NCBI RefSeq assembly: GCF_016805305.1
Contig: NZ_JAERQN010000011.1
Coordinates: forward strand, 124,001 to 188,000
From: Falsiroseomonas ponticola
Lineage (GTDB): Bacteria; Pseudomonadota; Alphaproteobacteria; Acetobacterales; Acetobacteraceae
Length of the DNA stretch: 64,000 nucleotides
Direction: 5' to 3'
Each line of letters starts with the position of its first letter. Positions within the stretch are counted from its first letter, which is position 1. Under the pieces are notes generated by a model. That model ran no database searches and was not told where the DNA came from. It saw nothing but the letters and a program-made list of their open reading frames with translations. Below are positions 16,658 through 24,773 of this stretch, piece by piece. The translations under genes were made by a program, and so were the position numbers.

Positions 16658-17698
16658 TCAGCCCGCGATCTCGCGCGTGAAGCGGCTGGACCAGCGGGGC
16701 TGGTTCGCGATCACCAGGTCCCAGTTGAAGTCCACCAGCTTGTTCACCGCCGTCTCGCCCAGGATCAGCTTGGCGGCCAGTTCCGGCGCGAAGCTGATGT
16801 TCTTGATGGTGGGGGAGTAGTAGATCTCCTCCGCATAGGCGGCCTGGCATTCCGGCGAGAGGTGCAGGTTCACGAAGGCCTCGGCCAGCGCCTGGTTGCG
16901 CGTGCCCGTCGTGATGCAGGCGACGTTGGTCGCGATGGCCTGGCCCTCGGTGGGATCGGCGATGACGATGTTGGGGTTGCGCGTCTCCGCATATTTGCGG
17001 GTGAAGCTGCCGAACTCCACGCTGGCCGCGCCGACATCCTGGTCGAACATGCCATAGAGCTGGTCCTGGCTGCCCTGGATGGCGGCGAAGGGCTTGAGGC
17101 GCGCGATGTTGGTGAAGGCGGGGTCGATGTTCGTCTCGCTGCCGCCCCAGACCTTCGCGGCCATCAGCAGCGCCGCGGTGCCCTGCGCGCCCGGATAGGT
17201 CGGCCAGATCACCTTGCCCCGCAGGTCGTCGCGCCAGAAGTCGCGCCAGGAGGTCATGGGCGCGGCCACCTTGCGGCGGTCATAGACGATGGTGACGGGG
17301 TTGAAGGCCACGCCGAAGCCGCCGAGCTTCGCGACCTCGTAGAGATTGGCGAAGTTCGGCACATTGGCGGTCGGCGCCATCGTCACGCCGTCCTTCACCG
17401 CCTGCCGGCTTTCGAAGATGTTGAGGTAGAGCAGGTCGAAGGAAGGCCGGCCGCGCTCCGCATAGGCCCGCGCGCGGCGTTCCGGCGTGCCGCCGAGGAC
17501 GTAGTTGATCTTCACGCCATGCTGGCGTTCCAGCGGCGTGGCGCAGAACTGCCGCGTGATGCGTTCCTGCACGCCGCCCCAGATGCCGACCGTCAGCTCA
17601 TCGCCGCGGCGGATCTGCGCCACGGCGTCCTTGCCCCAGATGGCCGGGGCGGCGAGGGCCACGCCCAGCAGGGCGCGGCGGGAGGTCTGGATGCTCAT
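16658..17698 (-). CDS. ABC transporter extracellular substrate-binding protein (PotD/Fe-binding type)
   Basis: Periplasmic binding protein of 346 residues, family 1/PotD-like. The N-terminus MSIQTSRRALLGVALAAPAIWG carries a twin-Arg-like signal, cleaved near DAVAQ. Mature features are ELTVGIWGGVQERI near residue 35 and VIWPTYPGAQGTAALLM near 185. Polyamine, thiamine-like or iron-chelate ligands are all possible; sequence alone does not decide. It overlaps the ATPase stop by four bases and is followed by the fused permease, so the transporter is complete in three genes. Confidence 0.9.
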   Translation of the reverse strand: MSIQTSRRALLGVALAAPAIWGKDAVAQIRRGDELTVGIWGGVQERITRQFCATPLERQHGVKINYVLGGTPERRARAYAERGRPSFDLLYLNIFESRQAVKDGVTMAPTANVPNFANLYEVAKLGGFGVAFNPVTIVYDRRKVAAPMTSWRDFWRDDLRGKVIWPTYPGAQGTAALLMAAKVWGGSETNIDPAFTNIARLKPFAAIQGSQDQLYGMFDQDVGAASVEFGSFTRKYAETRNPNIVIADPTEGQAIATNVACITTGTRNQALAEAFVNLHLSPECQAAYAEEIYYSPTIKNISFAPELAAKLILGETAVNKLVDFNWDLVIANQPRWSSRFTREIAG

Positions 17699-18801
17699 GC
17701 GGTTGCTCCTGTTGCGGCGGTGAAGTCCTCGATCCAGGACACCGCCTCCGGCGGCGCGGCGAGGGTGACGTCGGTGCCGGGCGCGATGGCGGGCTCGGCG
17801 GAGGGGCGGTGGACGCGCACCTGGCGGCCGGCGACCGTGACCTCGTAATGGATGCTGTCGTCGAGCCGCGTGGCCGCCGTGACCATGGCCGGCAGCGCGA
17901 GCTGGTTGTAGGGCAGGGGCCCGCGCGGCAGCGTCGCCTCCCGCGCCGGCAGCAGCCACAGCCGCGCGGCGCGCAGCACCAGGTGGCTCGGCCGCGCCGG
18001 CGCATCCGCGGGCAGGGGCAGGATGGTGCCGTCCTCCAGCACGAAGCGGCCTTCCGTCGCGCGGCCCGCCAGCACCGTGCGCGCGCCGAGGAAGCTGGCG
18101 GTGAAGAGGTGCCGCGGCCGCTCCGTCAGCTCCGCCGGCGCCGCGCATTCGACGATGCGGCCGCGATCCATGACGGCGACGCGGTCGGCCAGCGCCAGCG
18201 CCTCCTCCTGGTCATGCGTGACGAAGAGGGTGGTGATGCCGGAGGCCGCGCGCAGCCGCGCGATCTCCTCCCGCATCTCGACGCGCAGCCCGGCATCGAG
18301 GTTCGACAGCGGCTCATCCAGCAGCAGCAGGTCGGGGCGGATGACCAGCGCGCGGGCCAGCGCGACCCGCTGCTGCTGCCCGCCGGACATGCGGCCGGGA
18401 TAGCGGTCCGCCAGGTGGCCGAGGCCCACCATGGCCAGCGCCTCCGCCACCCGCTTGTCGCGCTCGGCGCGGGAGACGTCGCGCATCTCCAGCCCGAAGC
18501 CGACATTGTCCGCCGCCGTCATGTGCGGGAACAGCGCGTAGTTCTGGAACACCATGCCGATCTGCCGGCGATGCGGCGGCGAGCGTTCGATGGAGCGGCC
18601 ATCGAGCTGGATGCGCCCCTCATCCGGCATGATGAAGCCGGCGACGAGGCGCAGCGTCGTCGTCTTGCCGCAGCCGGAGGGGCCCAGCAGGGCGATGCAT
18701 TCGCCCCGATCGACCGAGAGGGACACGCCATCGACCGCCGCCTGGCTGCCGTAGCGCTTGGTGAGGCGGTCGAGGAGGAGGTGGGGGGCTTTGTCTGGCA
18801 C
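17695..18801 (-). CDS. ABC transporter ATP-binding protein, PotA-like
   Basis: Cytoplasmic ATPase of 368 residues that powers the adjacent permease. Walker A GPSGCGKTTTLRL near residue 40, Q-loop VFQNYALFPHM near 85, signature MSGGQQQRVALARAL near 139, Walker B LLLLDEPLSNLD near 161, and switch His in VTHDQEEAL near 195. A C-terminal regulatory TOBE-like domain (about 245-368) marks the PotA/FbpC/UgpC group. It is the first gene of the operon. The ATG at 18801 faces the NMT1-type operon across a 266-base gap. No clear repressor gene accompanies it. Confidence 0.93.
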   Translation of the reverse strand: MPDKAPHLLLDRLTKRYGSQAAVDGVSLSVDRGECIALLGPSGCGKTTTLRLVAGFIMPDEGRIQLDGRSIERSPPHRRQIGMVFQNYALFPHMTAADNVGFGLEMRDVSRAERDKRVAEALAMVGLGHLADRYPGRMSGGQQQRVALARALVIRPDLLLLDEPLSNLDAGLRVEMREEIARLRAASGITTLFVTHDQEEALALADRVAVMDRGRIVECAAPAELTERPRHLFTASFLGARTVLAGRATEGRFVLEDGTILPLPADAPARPSHLVLRAARLWLLPAREATLPRGPLPYNQLALPAMVTAATRLDDSIHYEVTVAGRQVRVHRPSAEPAIAPGTDVTLAAPPEAVSWIEDFTAATGATA

Positions 18802-18991
18802 GCCGGGACTTTAGGCAAAGGCCGGGGCCGGGCGCCATGCCCGGGCGGCGGGGAAAGACGGCCGCGCCGCCGCTCCGCTCGGAAACGGTTGCCTAAAATT
18901 TTCGCGAATGCCCGCTTTCGCATCGGCCATGGCTTGGTCTATGCCTGCCAGCGCTTCGGGACGCCCTGGCATAGCCCTTGCTGACTTTCGG

Positions 18992-19050
18992 CCATGCACC
19001 CTTGTAGAGGGGCGAACCGCCGCGAGTCGGCGGCGGCAACCGGGATGCGG
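18992..19050 (+). promoter_or_regulatory. Candidate NMT1-motif (xanthine) riboswitch leader
   Basis: The leader just before the NMT1-type gene folds into two stacked stems. The outer stem pairs CC and GCACCC (18992-18993, 18996-19001) with GGG-A-TGCGG (19042-19050). The inner stem pairs CCGCCG (19017-19022) with CGGCGG (19028-19033) around loop CGAGT. A large asymmetric internal loop (TTGTAGAGGGGCGAA on one side, CGGCAACC on the other) separates them. Two stems with a conserved internal loop upstream of an NMT1-domain transporter gene is the architecture known for the NMT1 RNA class, which binds xanthine and urate. The 3' strand ends directly before the ribosome site AAGAAAGGGA, so ligand could block translation. 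I could not test it against a covariance model. Confidence 0.5.
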
Positions 19051-19067
19051 AAGAAAGGGACAGGCGG

Positions 19068-20087
19068 ATGCGGACACGGTATCGGATCGAGCGGCGCGCG
19101 CTGCTCACGGGTGGCACGGCCTTCACGCTGGCCGCGGTGGCCGGGGCCCGGGTGCCGCTGGCGCAGACGCTGGACAGGGTTTCCTTCCAGACCAACTGGC
19201 GCGCCCAGGCGGAACATGGCGGCTACTACCATGCGGTCGCCGCCGGCATCTATCGCCGCTACGGCATCGAATGCGAGATCCGCATGGGCGGCCCGCAGCA
19301 GAACCCGTCGCAGCTGCTGCTGGCCGGCCGCGTGGACTTCATCATGTCCAACGGCTTCCAGGCGCTGAACTACGTCCGCGAAGGCCTGCCCTTCCTGACC
19401 ATCGGCGCGATCATGCAGAAGGATCCGCAGATCCTGATGACGCATGAGGGCAACGGCATCAATTCCTTCGAGGACATGCGCGGCCGCCCGATCCTGATCG
19501 GCGCCTCCGGCCGCGTCACCTACTGGCCCTTCCTGCGCCGGCGCTTCGGCTTCACGGATGAGCAGATCCGGCCCTACACCTTCAATGTCGGCCCCTTCCT
19601 GGCGGACCGCATGGCCATCCAGCAGGGCTTCGTCTCCTCCGAGCCCTTCGCCGCCATGCAGGCCGGCGCACGGCCGAAGGTCTTCCTGATCGCCGATGCG
19701 GGCTACAACAACTACAACACCACCATCGATGTCAGCCGCCGCATGGTGACGGAGCGCCGGGACCTGGTGCAGCGCTTCGTCAACGCCACGATGGAAGGCT
19801 GGACCCAGTACCTGACGGGCCGGAACATCGAGGCCGCGAACACGCTGATCAAGCGCGACAACCCGGAAATGGACGACGCCAAGATCGCCTATGCGATCCA
19901 GGTGATGAACAGCAACGGCATCGTCATGTCCGGCGATGCGCTGACGCTGGGCTGCGGCGCCATGACGGATGCGCGCTGGCAGTCCTTCTACGAGGGCATG
20001 CGCGATGTCGGCCTCTACCCCGCCGGCATGGATTTCCGGCAGGCCTACAGCCTGGACTTCGTCAACAAGCGGGTCGGCCTTGCCTGA
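19068..20087 (+). CDS. ABC transporter substrate-binding protein, NMT1/THI5-like
   Basis: Periplasmic receptor of 339 residues. The signal sequence has paired Arg (RIERRALLTGGTAF) and ends near VPLAQT. The NMT1/SsuA-like fold shows FQTNWRAQAEHGGYYHAVAAG near residue 40-60, the usual entry of pyrimidine- or purine-like ligand binders, then GRVDFIMSNGFQALNY near 87-102. The CodA-like deaminase at the end of the operon and the riboswitch-like leader suggest a purine or related base as ligand. AAGAAAGGGA precedes the ATG at a good distance. Its stop is one base away from the ATPase start. Confidence 0.9.
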   Translation: MRTRYRIERRALLTGGTAFTLAAVAGARVPLAQTLDRVSFQTNWRAQAEHGGYYHAVAAGIYRRYGIECEIRMGGPQQNPSQLLLAGRVDFIMSNGFQALNYVREGLPFLTIGAIMQKDPQILMTHEGNGINSFEDMRGRPILIGASGRVTYWPFLRRRFGFTDEQIRPYTFNVGPFLADRMAIQQGFVSSEPFAAMQAGARPKVFLIADAGYNNYNTTIDVSRRMVTERRDLVQRFVNATMEGWTQYLTGRNIEAANTLIKRDNPEMDDAKIAYAIQVMNSNGIVMSGDALTLGCGAMTDARWQSFYEGMRDVGLYPAGMDFRQAYSLDFVNKRVGLA

Positions 20088-20088
20088 G

Positions 20089-20856
20089 ATGGATGTGGGG
20101 ATCGGGGCGCCCGTCGTCTCGCTGGCGGGCGTCACCAAGCGCTACGCCAACGGGACGCTCGCGGTGCGGGGCGTGGACATGGCCATCGGGCAGGGGGATT
20201 TCGTCTCCCTGCTCGGGCCTTCCGGCTGCGGCAAATCGACCGTGCTGCGCATGATGGCGGGCCTCATCCCGCCCTCCGCCGGGCGGATCGAGATGGCGGC
20301 GGGCGGCCATGCCTCCGGCGATGTCGGCTTCGTCTTCCAGGAACCGACGCTGGCGCCCTGGTCCAACGCGCTGAAGAACGTGATGCTGCCGCTGCGCCTG
20401 GCGGGCGTGGCCAAGAGCGAGGCGGAGGCCCGCGCCGCCGCGGCGCTGGCTTCCGTGGGCCTCTCGGGGTTCGAGAAATCCTACCCCCGCGCCCTGTCCG
20501 GCGGCATGAAGATGCGCGTCTCCATCGCCCGCGCGCTGGTGACGAAGCCCCGGCTTCTGCTGATGGATGAGCCCTTCGCGGCGCTCGACGAGATCACGCG
20601 GCACAAGCTGAACAACGACCTGCTGACGCTGTGGGAGGCGGAGCGCTTCACCGCCATCTTCGTCACCCATTCGGTGTTCGAAAGCGTCTATCTCTCCCGC
20701 CGCATCGTCGTCATGGCCGCGCGGCCCGGCCGCGTGGTGGAGGACCTCTCCGTGGACGCCCCCTATCCCCGAGGCGAGGTGTTCCGCACCTCGAGCGCCT
20801 ATGCCGCCCATTGCCGCGACATCTCCGCGGCGCTGACCAGGGCGATGGGCGAATGA
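20089..20856 (+). CDS. ABC transporter ATP-binding protein, nitrate/sulfonate/pyrimidine type
   Basis: ATPase of 255 residues. Walker A LLGPSGCGKSTVLRMMAG near residue 40, Q-loop GFVFQEPTLAPW near 81, signature LSGGMKMRVSIARAL near 135, Walker B RLLLMDEPFAALDE near 156, switch His in FVTHSVFESVYLS near 190. The GGMKMR form is characteristic of SsuB/TauB/NrtD-like ATPases. The start ATG follows the preceding TGA by one base and has no clear Shine-Dalgarno, so re-initiation by coupled translation is likely. It overlaps the permease start by four bases. Confidence 0.93.
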   Translation: MDVGIGAPVVSLAGVTKRYANGTLAVRGVDMAIGQGDFVSLLGPSGCGKSTVLRMMAGLIPPSAGRIEMAAGGHASGDVGFVFQEPTLAPWSNALKNVMLPLRLAGVAKSEAEARAAAALASVGLSGFEKSYPRALSGGMKMRVSIARALVTKPRLLLMDEPFAALDEITRHKLNNDLLTLWEAERFTAIFVTHSVFESVYLSRRIVVMAARPGRVVEDLSVDAPYPRGEVFRTSSAYAAHCRDISAALTRAMGE

Positions 20857-21713
20857 GCGTCGTCCTCTCCTCCAACGAGGCCGCGACGGCGGTCGAGGAG
20901 CATGCCGAGCGCAAGGTGCTGGGCCTGACGCCCGATGCCTGGCTGCGCATCATCATGCCGACGCTGATCGGCTTCCTGGCGCTGGCCGCCTGGGAATGGG
21001 CGGTGCAGGCCAAGGGCATCCCGAACTACATCCTGCCGGGCCCGATCGAGATCGGCCGCACGCTGCTGGCGGATTGGGGCACGCTGTCGGGATCGCTGCT
21101 CATCACCTTGCAGATCACCTTCGCCGCGCTGACGGTCGCGGCCGTGCTGGGCCTCGCGCTCGCGGTGTTGTTCGCGCAGTCGCGCATCATCGAGCTTTCG
21201 CTCTTCCCCTATGCGGTGATCCTGCAGGTCACGCCGATCGTCGCCATCGCGCCGCTGATCTTCATCTGGGTGGACGATATCCGCATCGCGCTGCTGATCT
21301 GCGCCTGGATCGTCGCCTTCTTCCCGATCCTGTCCAACACCACGCTCGGCCTGAACAGCGCGGACCACAATCTGGTGGACCTGTTCCGCCTGTATCGCGC
21401 CAATCGCTGGCAGGTGCTGCGCTATCTCCGCCTGCCGACGGCCATGCCCTATTTCCTCGCGGGGCTCCGCATCTCGGGCGGCTTGGCGCTGATCGGCGCG
21501 ATCGTCGCGGAATTCGTGGCGGGCACGGGCGGGCGCGCCTCGGGCCTCGCCTATCGCATCCTGGAAGCGGGCTACCAGCTCAAGATTCCCCGCATGTTCG
21601 CCTCCCTGGTGCTCATCTCCGTCACCGGCATCGCCATCTTCCTGGCGCTCAGCCTCATCTCGCATCTCGCGCTCCGCCACTGGCACGAAAGCGCGATGAA
21701 GGAACGCAAGTAG
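20853..21713 (+). CDS. ABC transporter permease, NMT1/SsuC type
   Basis: Inner-membrane permease of 286 residues with about six membrane segments, for example PTLIGFLALAAWEWAVQ near residue 35 and ITLQITFAALTVAAVLGLAL near 87. The cytoplasmic docking loop LFRLYRANRWQVLRYLRLPTA is near 183-203. The domain order and ~280-residue length match SsuC/RibX/ThiX-like permeases. It forms one transporter with the receptor and ATPase upstream. ATGA overlap with the ATPase gene; its TAG shares one base with the GTG of the deaminase gene. Homodimer formation is expected because no second permease gene exists. Confidence 0.92.
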   Translation: MSVVLSSNEAATAVEEHAERKVLGLTPDAWLRIIMPTLIGFLALAAWEWAVQAKGIPNYILPGPIEIGRTLLADWGTLSGSLLITLQITFAALTVAAVLGLALAVLFAQSRIIELSLFPYAVILQVTPIVAIAPLIFIWVDDIRIALLICAWIVAFFPILSNTTLGLNSADHNLVDLFRLYRANRWQVLRYLRLPTAMPYFLAGLRISGGLALIGAIVAEFVAGTGGRASGLAYRILEAGYQLKIPRMFASLVLISVTGIAIFLALSLISHLALRHWHESAMKERK

Positions 21714-23041
21714 TGAAGACCGCCCTGCTTGGTGCCGGCAGCCGCTACTGGCTGCTGGATGCCCGCGTGCCCACCGCGCTGCTCGCCCATCCCGAGGGGC
21801 CTTCGGAGGCCGATGGCCTCTCCCGCGTCGATATCCGCATCGAGGATGGCCGCATCGCCGCCGTGGTGCCGACAGGCCATGGCGGGGAGGATGGGATCGA
21901 CCTGCGCGGCGGCCAGGTCTGGCCCGGCTTCGTCGATGCCCACACGCATCTGGACAAGGGCCATATCTGGCCGCGGTCGCGCAACGCGGATGGCACCTTC
22001 GCCGGCGCCATCAACGCCGTCATGGCCGACCGCACCAAGGCCTGGAGCCCGGAGGATGTCGCCGCCCGCGCCGACTTCTCGCTCCGCTGCGCCTATGCCC
22101 ATGGCACCGTCGCCATCCGCACGCACCTCGACACCTACATGCCGCATGGTGCCGGCACCTGGCGCGTCTTCCGCAAGCTGCGGGAGGATTGGGCCGGGCG
22201 CATCAACCTGCAGATGTCCTCGATCTGCCCGCTCGACCGCTTCAAGGGCGATGACGGCGCCGCGCTGGCCGACATGGTGGCGGAATCGGGCGGCGTGCTC
22301 GGCATGGTCACCCGCCATTCCGGCGGCATCCATGACGACCTGCCCGAGGGCTTCCAGGAGGAACTGGACCACTTCTTCTCCCTGGCCGAAGCGCGCAACC
22401 TCGACCTCGACCTGCATGTGGACGAAAGCGGGGAGAGCGGCGCCCGCGCGCTGCGGGAGATCGCGCTGACCGCGCTGAAGCGCGGCTTCAAGGGCCGCAT
22501 CCAGGCCGGGCATTGCTGCTCGCTGTCCATCCAGCCGGAGGATTTCGCGAAGGAGACCATCGCCCGCGTGGCGGAGGCCGGCATCGACATCGTCGTGCTG
22601 CCCATGTGCAACATGTACCTCCAGGACCGCGTGCCGAACCGCACGCCCCGCTGGCGCGGCGTGACCCTGGTGCATGAGATGCGCGCCGCCGGCATCCGCG
22701 TCTCCGTCGCCTCTGACAACACGCGCGACCCGTTCTACGCCTATGGCGACCTCGACATGGCGGAGGTGTTCCGGGAGGCCACGCGCATCCTCCACCTGGA
22801 CCATCCCTTCGGGGATTGGCACGGCGCGGCCGCGGCTTCGCCGGCGGAGGCGATGCAGGTGGAACGCCAGCATGGCCGCATCCGCGTCGGCGCCACCGCC
22901 GACCTGGTGCTGTTCTCCGCCCGCTTCATGACGGAGCTGCTCTCCCGCCCGCAATCCGACCGTGTCGTGCTGCGGGCGGGGAAGGTGCTGGAAGCGACGG
23001 CGCCGGATTGGCGGGAGCTGGATGCGATCGTCGGCTTGTAG
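21713..23041 (+). CDS. CodA-like metal-dependent amidohydrolase (base deaminase)
   Basis: Amidohydrolase of 442 residues in the cytosine/isoguanine deaminase group. Metal ligands: HTHLDKG near residue 78 (first His pair), HVDESGE near 238, QAGHCCSLS near 264 and the Asp in VASDNTRDPFYAYGDLDM near 335; the last motif matches CodA. Likely removes an amino group from, or opens, an imported ring compound. It is the final gene of the transporter operon. The GTG start at 21713 overlaps the permease TAG by one base, which argues for tight coupling of uptake and hydrolysis. The substrate could be a purine if the upstream leader is a xanthine riboswitch. Confidence 0.88.
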   Translation: MKTALLGAGSRYWLLDARVPTALLAHPEGPSEADGLSRVDIRIEDGRIAAVVPTGHGGEDGIDLRGGQVWPGFVDAHTHLDKGHIWPRSRNADGTFAGAINAVMADRTKAWSPEDVAARADFSLRCAYAHGTVAIRTHLDTYMPHGAGTWRVFRKLREDWAGRINLQMSSICPLDRFKGDDGAALADMVAESGGVLGMVTRHSGGIHDDLPEGFQEELDHFFSLAEARNLDLDLHVDESGESGARALREIALTALKRGFKGRIQAGHCCSLSIQPEDFAKETIARVAEAGIDIVVLPMCNMYLQDRVPNRTPRWRGVTLVHEMRAAGIRVSVASDNTRDPFYAYGDLDMAEVFREATRILHLDHPFGDWHGAAAASPAEAMQVERQHGRIRVGATADLVLFSARFMTELLSRPQSDRVVLRAGKVLEATAPDWRELDAIVGL

Positions 23042-23042
23042 G

Positions 23043-23624
23043 TCACCACTTCCGGAAATGCGCGCGGACGCGGGCGACGAAGCCCTCGCACTCCGCCCGC
23101 GTCCGGTGGTCCATCCGCGTCAGCGTCACCCATTCCACCTTGCAGTCCTTCGCGCAGAGCCGGCGGATGCCGCGGCCCATCAGTTTGCGGTCGATGCGGC
23201 CGATGTACCAGAGCAGCCAGGTGGGCGACCCGTAGGTGGTGACCACGGCGATGCGCTTGATGTTGGTCAGCAGCGGCTCGATCGCGCCCTCGCCCAGCTT
23301 GAAGGCGACGCCCGGCGCCCAGACGCGGTCGAACCAGCCCTTCAGCATCGCCGGCATGCCGTACCACCAGGTGGGGTAGACCAGCACCAGCGCATCCGCC
23401 GCGCGCAGGCTCTCCACATGGTCCGCGACGGCGGCGTAGTTGTCGGTCACGGCGTGATAGACGCCGCGCTCCTCCGCGCTCAGGGCCGGGTTGAAGCCCT
23501 CGGCGTAGAGGTCGCGGACCTCCACGCTGTGGCCCGCGGCCTCCAGCGCTTCCCGCGTCGCGTCGCGCAGCGCGGCGTTCAGGCTGTCCGTTCGTGGGTG
23601 GCTGTGCACCAGCAGGATGCGCAT
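23043..23624 (-). CDS. NAD(P)H-dependent flavoprotein oxidoreductase (flavodoxin-like, MdaB/NQO type)
   Basis: Cytoplasmic flavodoxin-fold reductase of 193 residues. Family marks: MRILLVHSHPRTDSLNAAL at the start (flavin phosphate loop), DLYAEGFNPALSAEE near residue 38, and YPTWWYGMPAMLKGWFDRV near 82-100 (flavin ring contact). It likely reduces quinones or other electrophiles by two electrons. A paralogue with the same motifs lies at 24127-24708, with a cupin gene between them. It is convergent with the deaminase gene, one base between the stops, and divergent from the cupin. Confidence 0.92.
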   Translation of the reverse strand: MRILLVHSHPRTDSLNAALRDATREALEAAGHSVEVRDLYAEGFNPALSAEERGVYHAVTDNYAAVADHVESLRAADALVLVYPTWWYGMPAMLKGWFDRVWAPGVAFKLGEGAIEPLLTNIKRIAVVTTYGSPTWLLWYIGRIDRKLMGRGIRRLCAKDCKVEWVTLTRMDHRTRAECEGFVARVRAHFRKW

Positions 23625-23695
23625 CGTCAGGGTCCCGGTTCGTCTCGGCCGGGATGTGCAACAATCACCAACCGCTTTGCAAGGAACGACGCCGC

Positions 23696-24127
23696 ATGAT
23701 GGCCGCCCCCGTCCTGTCCCGCCGCGCCGCGGACCTCCGCGGCTTCCGCATCGCGCCCGGTGACAGCAACTACTTCGCCTGCCTCTTCGACCCCGTGGCC
23801 GATGGCGTCACCTTCACCCTGGTGGTGGAGATCTTCGAGCCCGGCGGCCGCACGCCCCCCAACACGCACAGCGCGGCGGAGGAATGCTTCTTCGTCCTGG
23901 CCGGCTCCGGCAAGGCCTATGCCGATGGCGTGGAGATGCCGGTGGGCCCCGGGGACTGCTTCGTGCTGCGCCCGGGGACGGAGCATGTCGTCGTCAACGA
24001 CACCAACGAAAAACTCTATTGCCTGACGATGATGACGCCGAACGAGGGCTTCGCCGAACTCATCCGCAACGGCACGCCGGTGGATCTGGCGCCGGAGGAT
24101 ATCGCCATCATCGCGGGGCGCCGCTGA
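23696..24127 (+). CDS. Cupin-domain protein
   Basis: Small cupin of 143 residues. The metal motif is NTHSAAEECFFVLAGSGKAY near residue 57-77, followed by the second motif with His in RPGTEHVVVND near 102. The barrel is about residues 28-115. AAGGA ends ten bases before ATG 23696; a second ATG follows directly, so either Met could start. The gene overlaps the next flavoprotein gene at TGATG. Being flanked by two quinone-reductase-like genes suggests a shared pathway for an aromatic or quinone compound. The activity is not known. Confidence 0.85.
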   Translation: MMAAPVLSRRAADLRGFRIAPGDSNYFACLFDPVADGVTFTLVVEIFEPGGRTPPNTHSAAEECFFVLAGSGKAYADGVEMPVGPGDCFVLRPGTEHVVVNDTNEKLYCLTMMTPNEGFAELIRNGTPVDLAPEDIAIIAGRR

Positions 24128-24708
24128 TGCGCATCCACTACCTCTACGCCCATCCGCTGGAAGACAGCTTCCATGCCGCCATCAGCCGCGCCGCGCGGGA
24201 CGGGCTGCGGGATGCCGGCCACCAGGTGGATTTCTGCGACCTCTATGCCGAGGGCTTCAACCCTGTGCTGAGCGCCGCGGAGCGCCGCGGCTACCACGAG
24301 GTGCCGGCCAACCAGGAACCCGTCGCCGATTATGTCCGCCGGCTGATGGAAGCCGAGGCCCTGGTCCTGTCCTTCCCCACCTGGTGCTTCGGCCTGCCCG
24401 CGATCCTGAAGGGCTGGATGGACCGCGTGATGCTGCCCGGCGTCTCCTTCAAGCTGGAGGATGGCGTCGCCTCCCCCAACCTGCTGCACATCCGCAAGGT
24501 GGCGGGCATCAGCACCTATGGCCGCCCGCGCTGGACGGCGATGGTGATGGGCGATCCGCCGCGCAAGATCGTGACGCGCTACTTCCGGGTGGTCAGCGGC
24601 GGGCGCGCGGCGGTGCAGTACCACGCGCTCTACGACATGAACCGCGCCACCGAACACCAGCGCGCGACCTTCCTCGCCAAGGTGCGGCGGGAGATGGCGG
24701 GGTTCTGA
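24127..24708 (+). CDS. NAD(P)H-dependent flavoprotein oxidoreductase, paralogue
   Basis: Flavodoxin-fold reductase of 193 residues, the same length as the paralogue at 23043-23624. The same blocks are present: RIHYLYAHPLEDSFHAAI at the N-terminus, DLYAEGFNPVLSAAER near residue 38, FPTWCFGLPAILKGWMDRV near 82-100. The conserved core and arrangement around the cupin indicate an old inverted duplication. Differences near the flavin loop (WCFG here, WWYG in the paralogue) suggest the two act on different substrates. It starts at ATG 24127, sharing one base with the cupin stop. Confidence 0.92.
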   Translation: MRIHYLYAHPLEDSFHAAISRAARDGLRDAGHQVDFCDLYAEGFNPVLSAAERRGYHEVPANQEPVADYVRRLMEAEALVLSFPTWCFGLPAILKGWMDRVMLPGVSFKLEDGVASPNLLHIRKVAGISTYGRPRWTAMVMGDPPRKIVTRYFRVVSGGRAAVQYHALYDMNRATEHQRATFLAKVRREMAGF

Positions 24709-24773
24709 AACACCCTTGCCCTTCCGGCGCGCATGGACAATGTAGCCGCAAACGGTTGCACCGGGAGGGAACC

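Noticed and set aside
14870..17848. A 992-codon open frame on the plus strand across the Pot-like ABC genes
   Set aside because: It is antisense to three genes with clear domains and its product is an Arg/His/Gln-rich sequence with no motif. Long antisense frames of this kind are expected in very GC-rich DNA.
18894..18906. TTCGCGAA palindrome as an operator
   Set aside because: Only eight bases, with no symmetry beyond them; likely chance.
18992..19050. TPP riboswitch before the NMT1/THI5-like gene
   Set aside because: The conserved CUGAGA and later TPP motifs are missing, and the fold has two stacked stems, not three around a junction.
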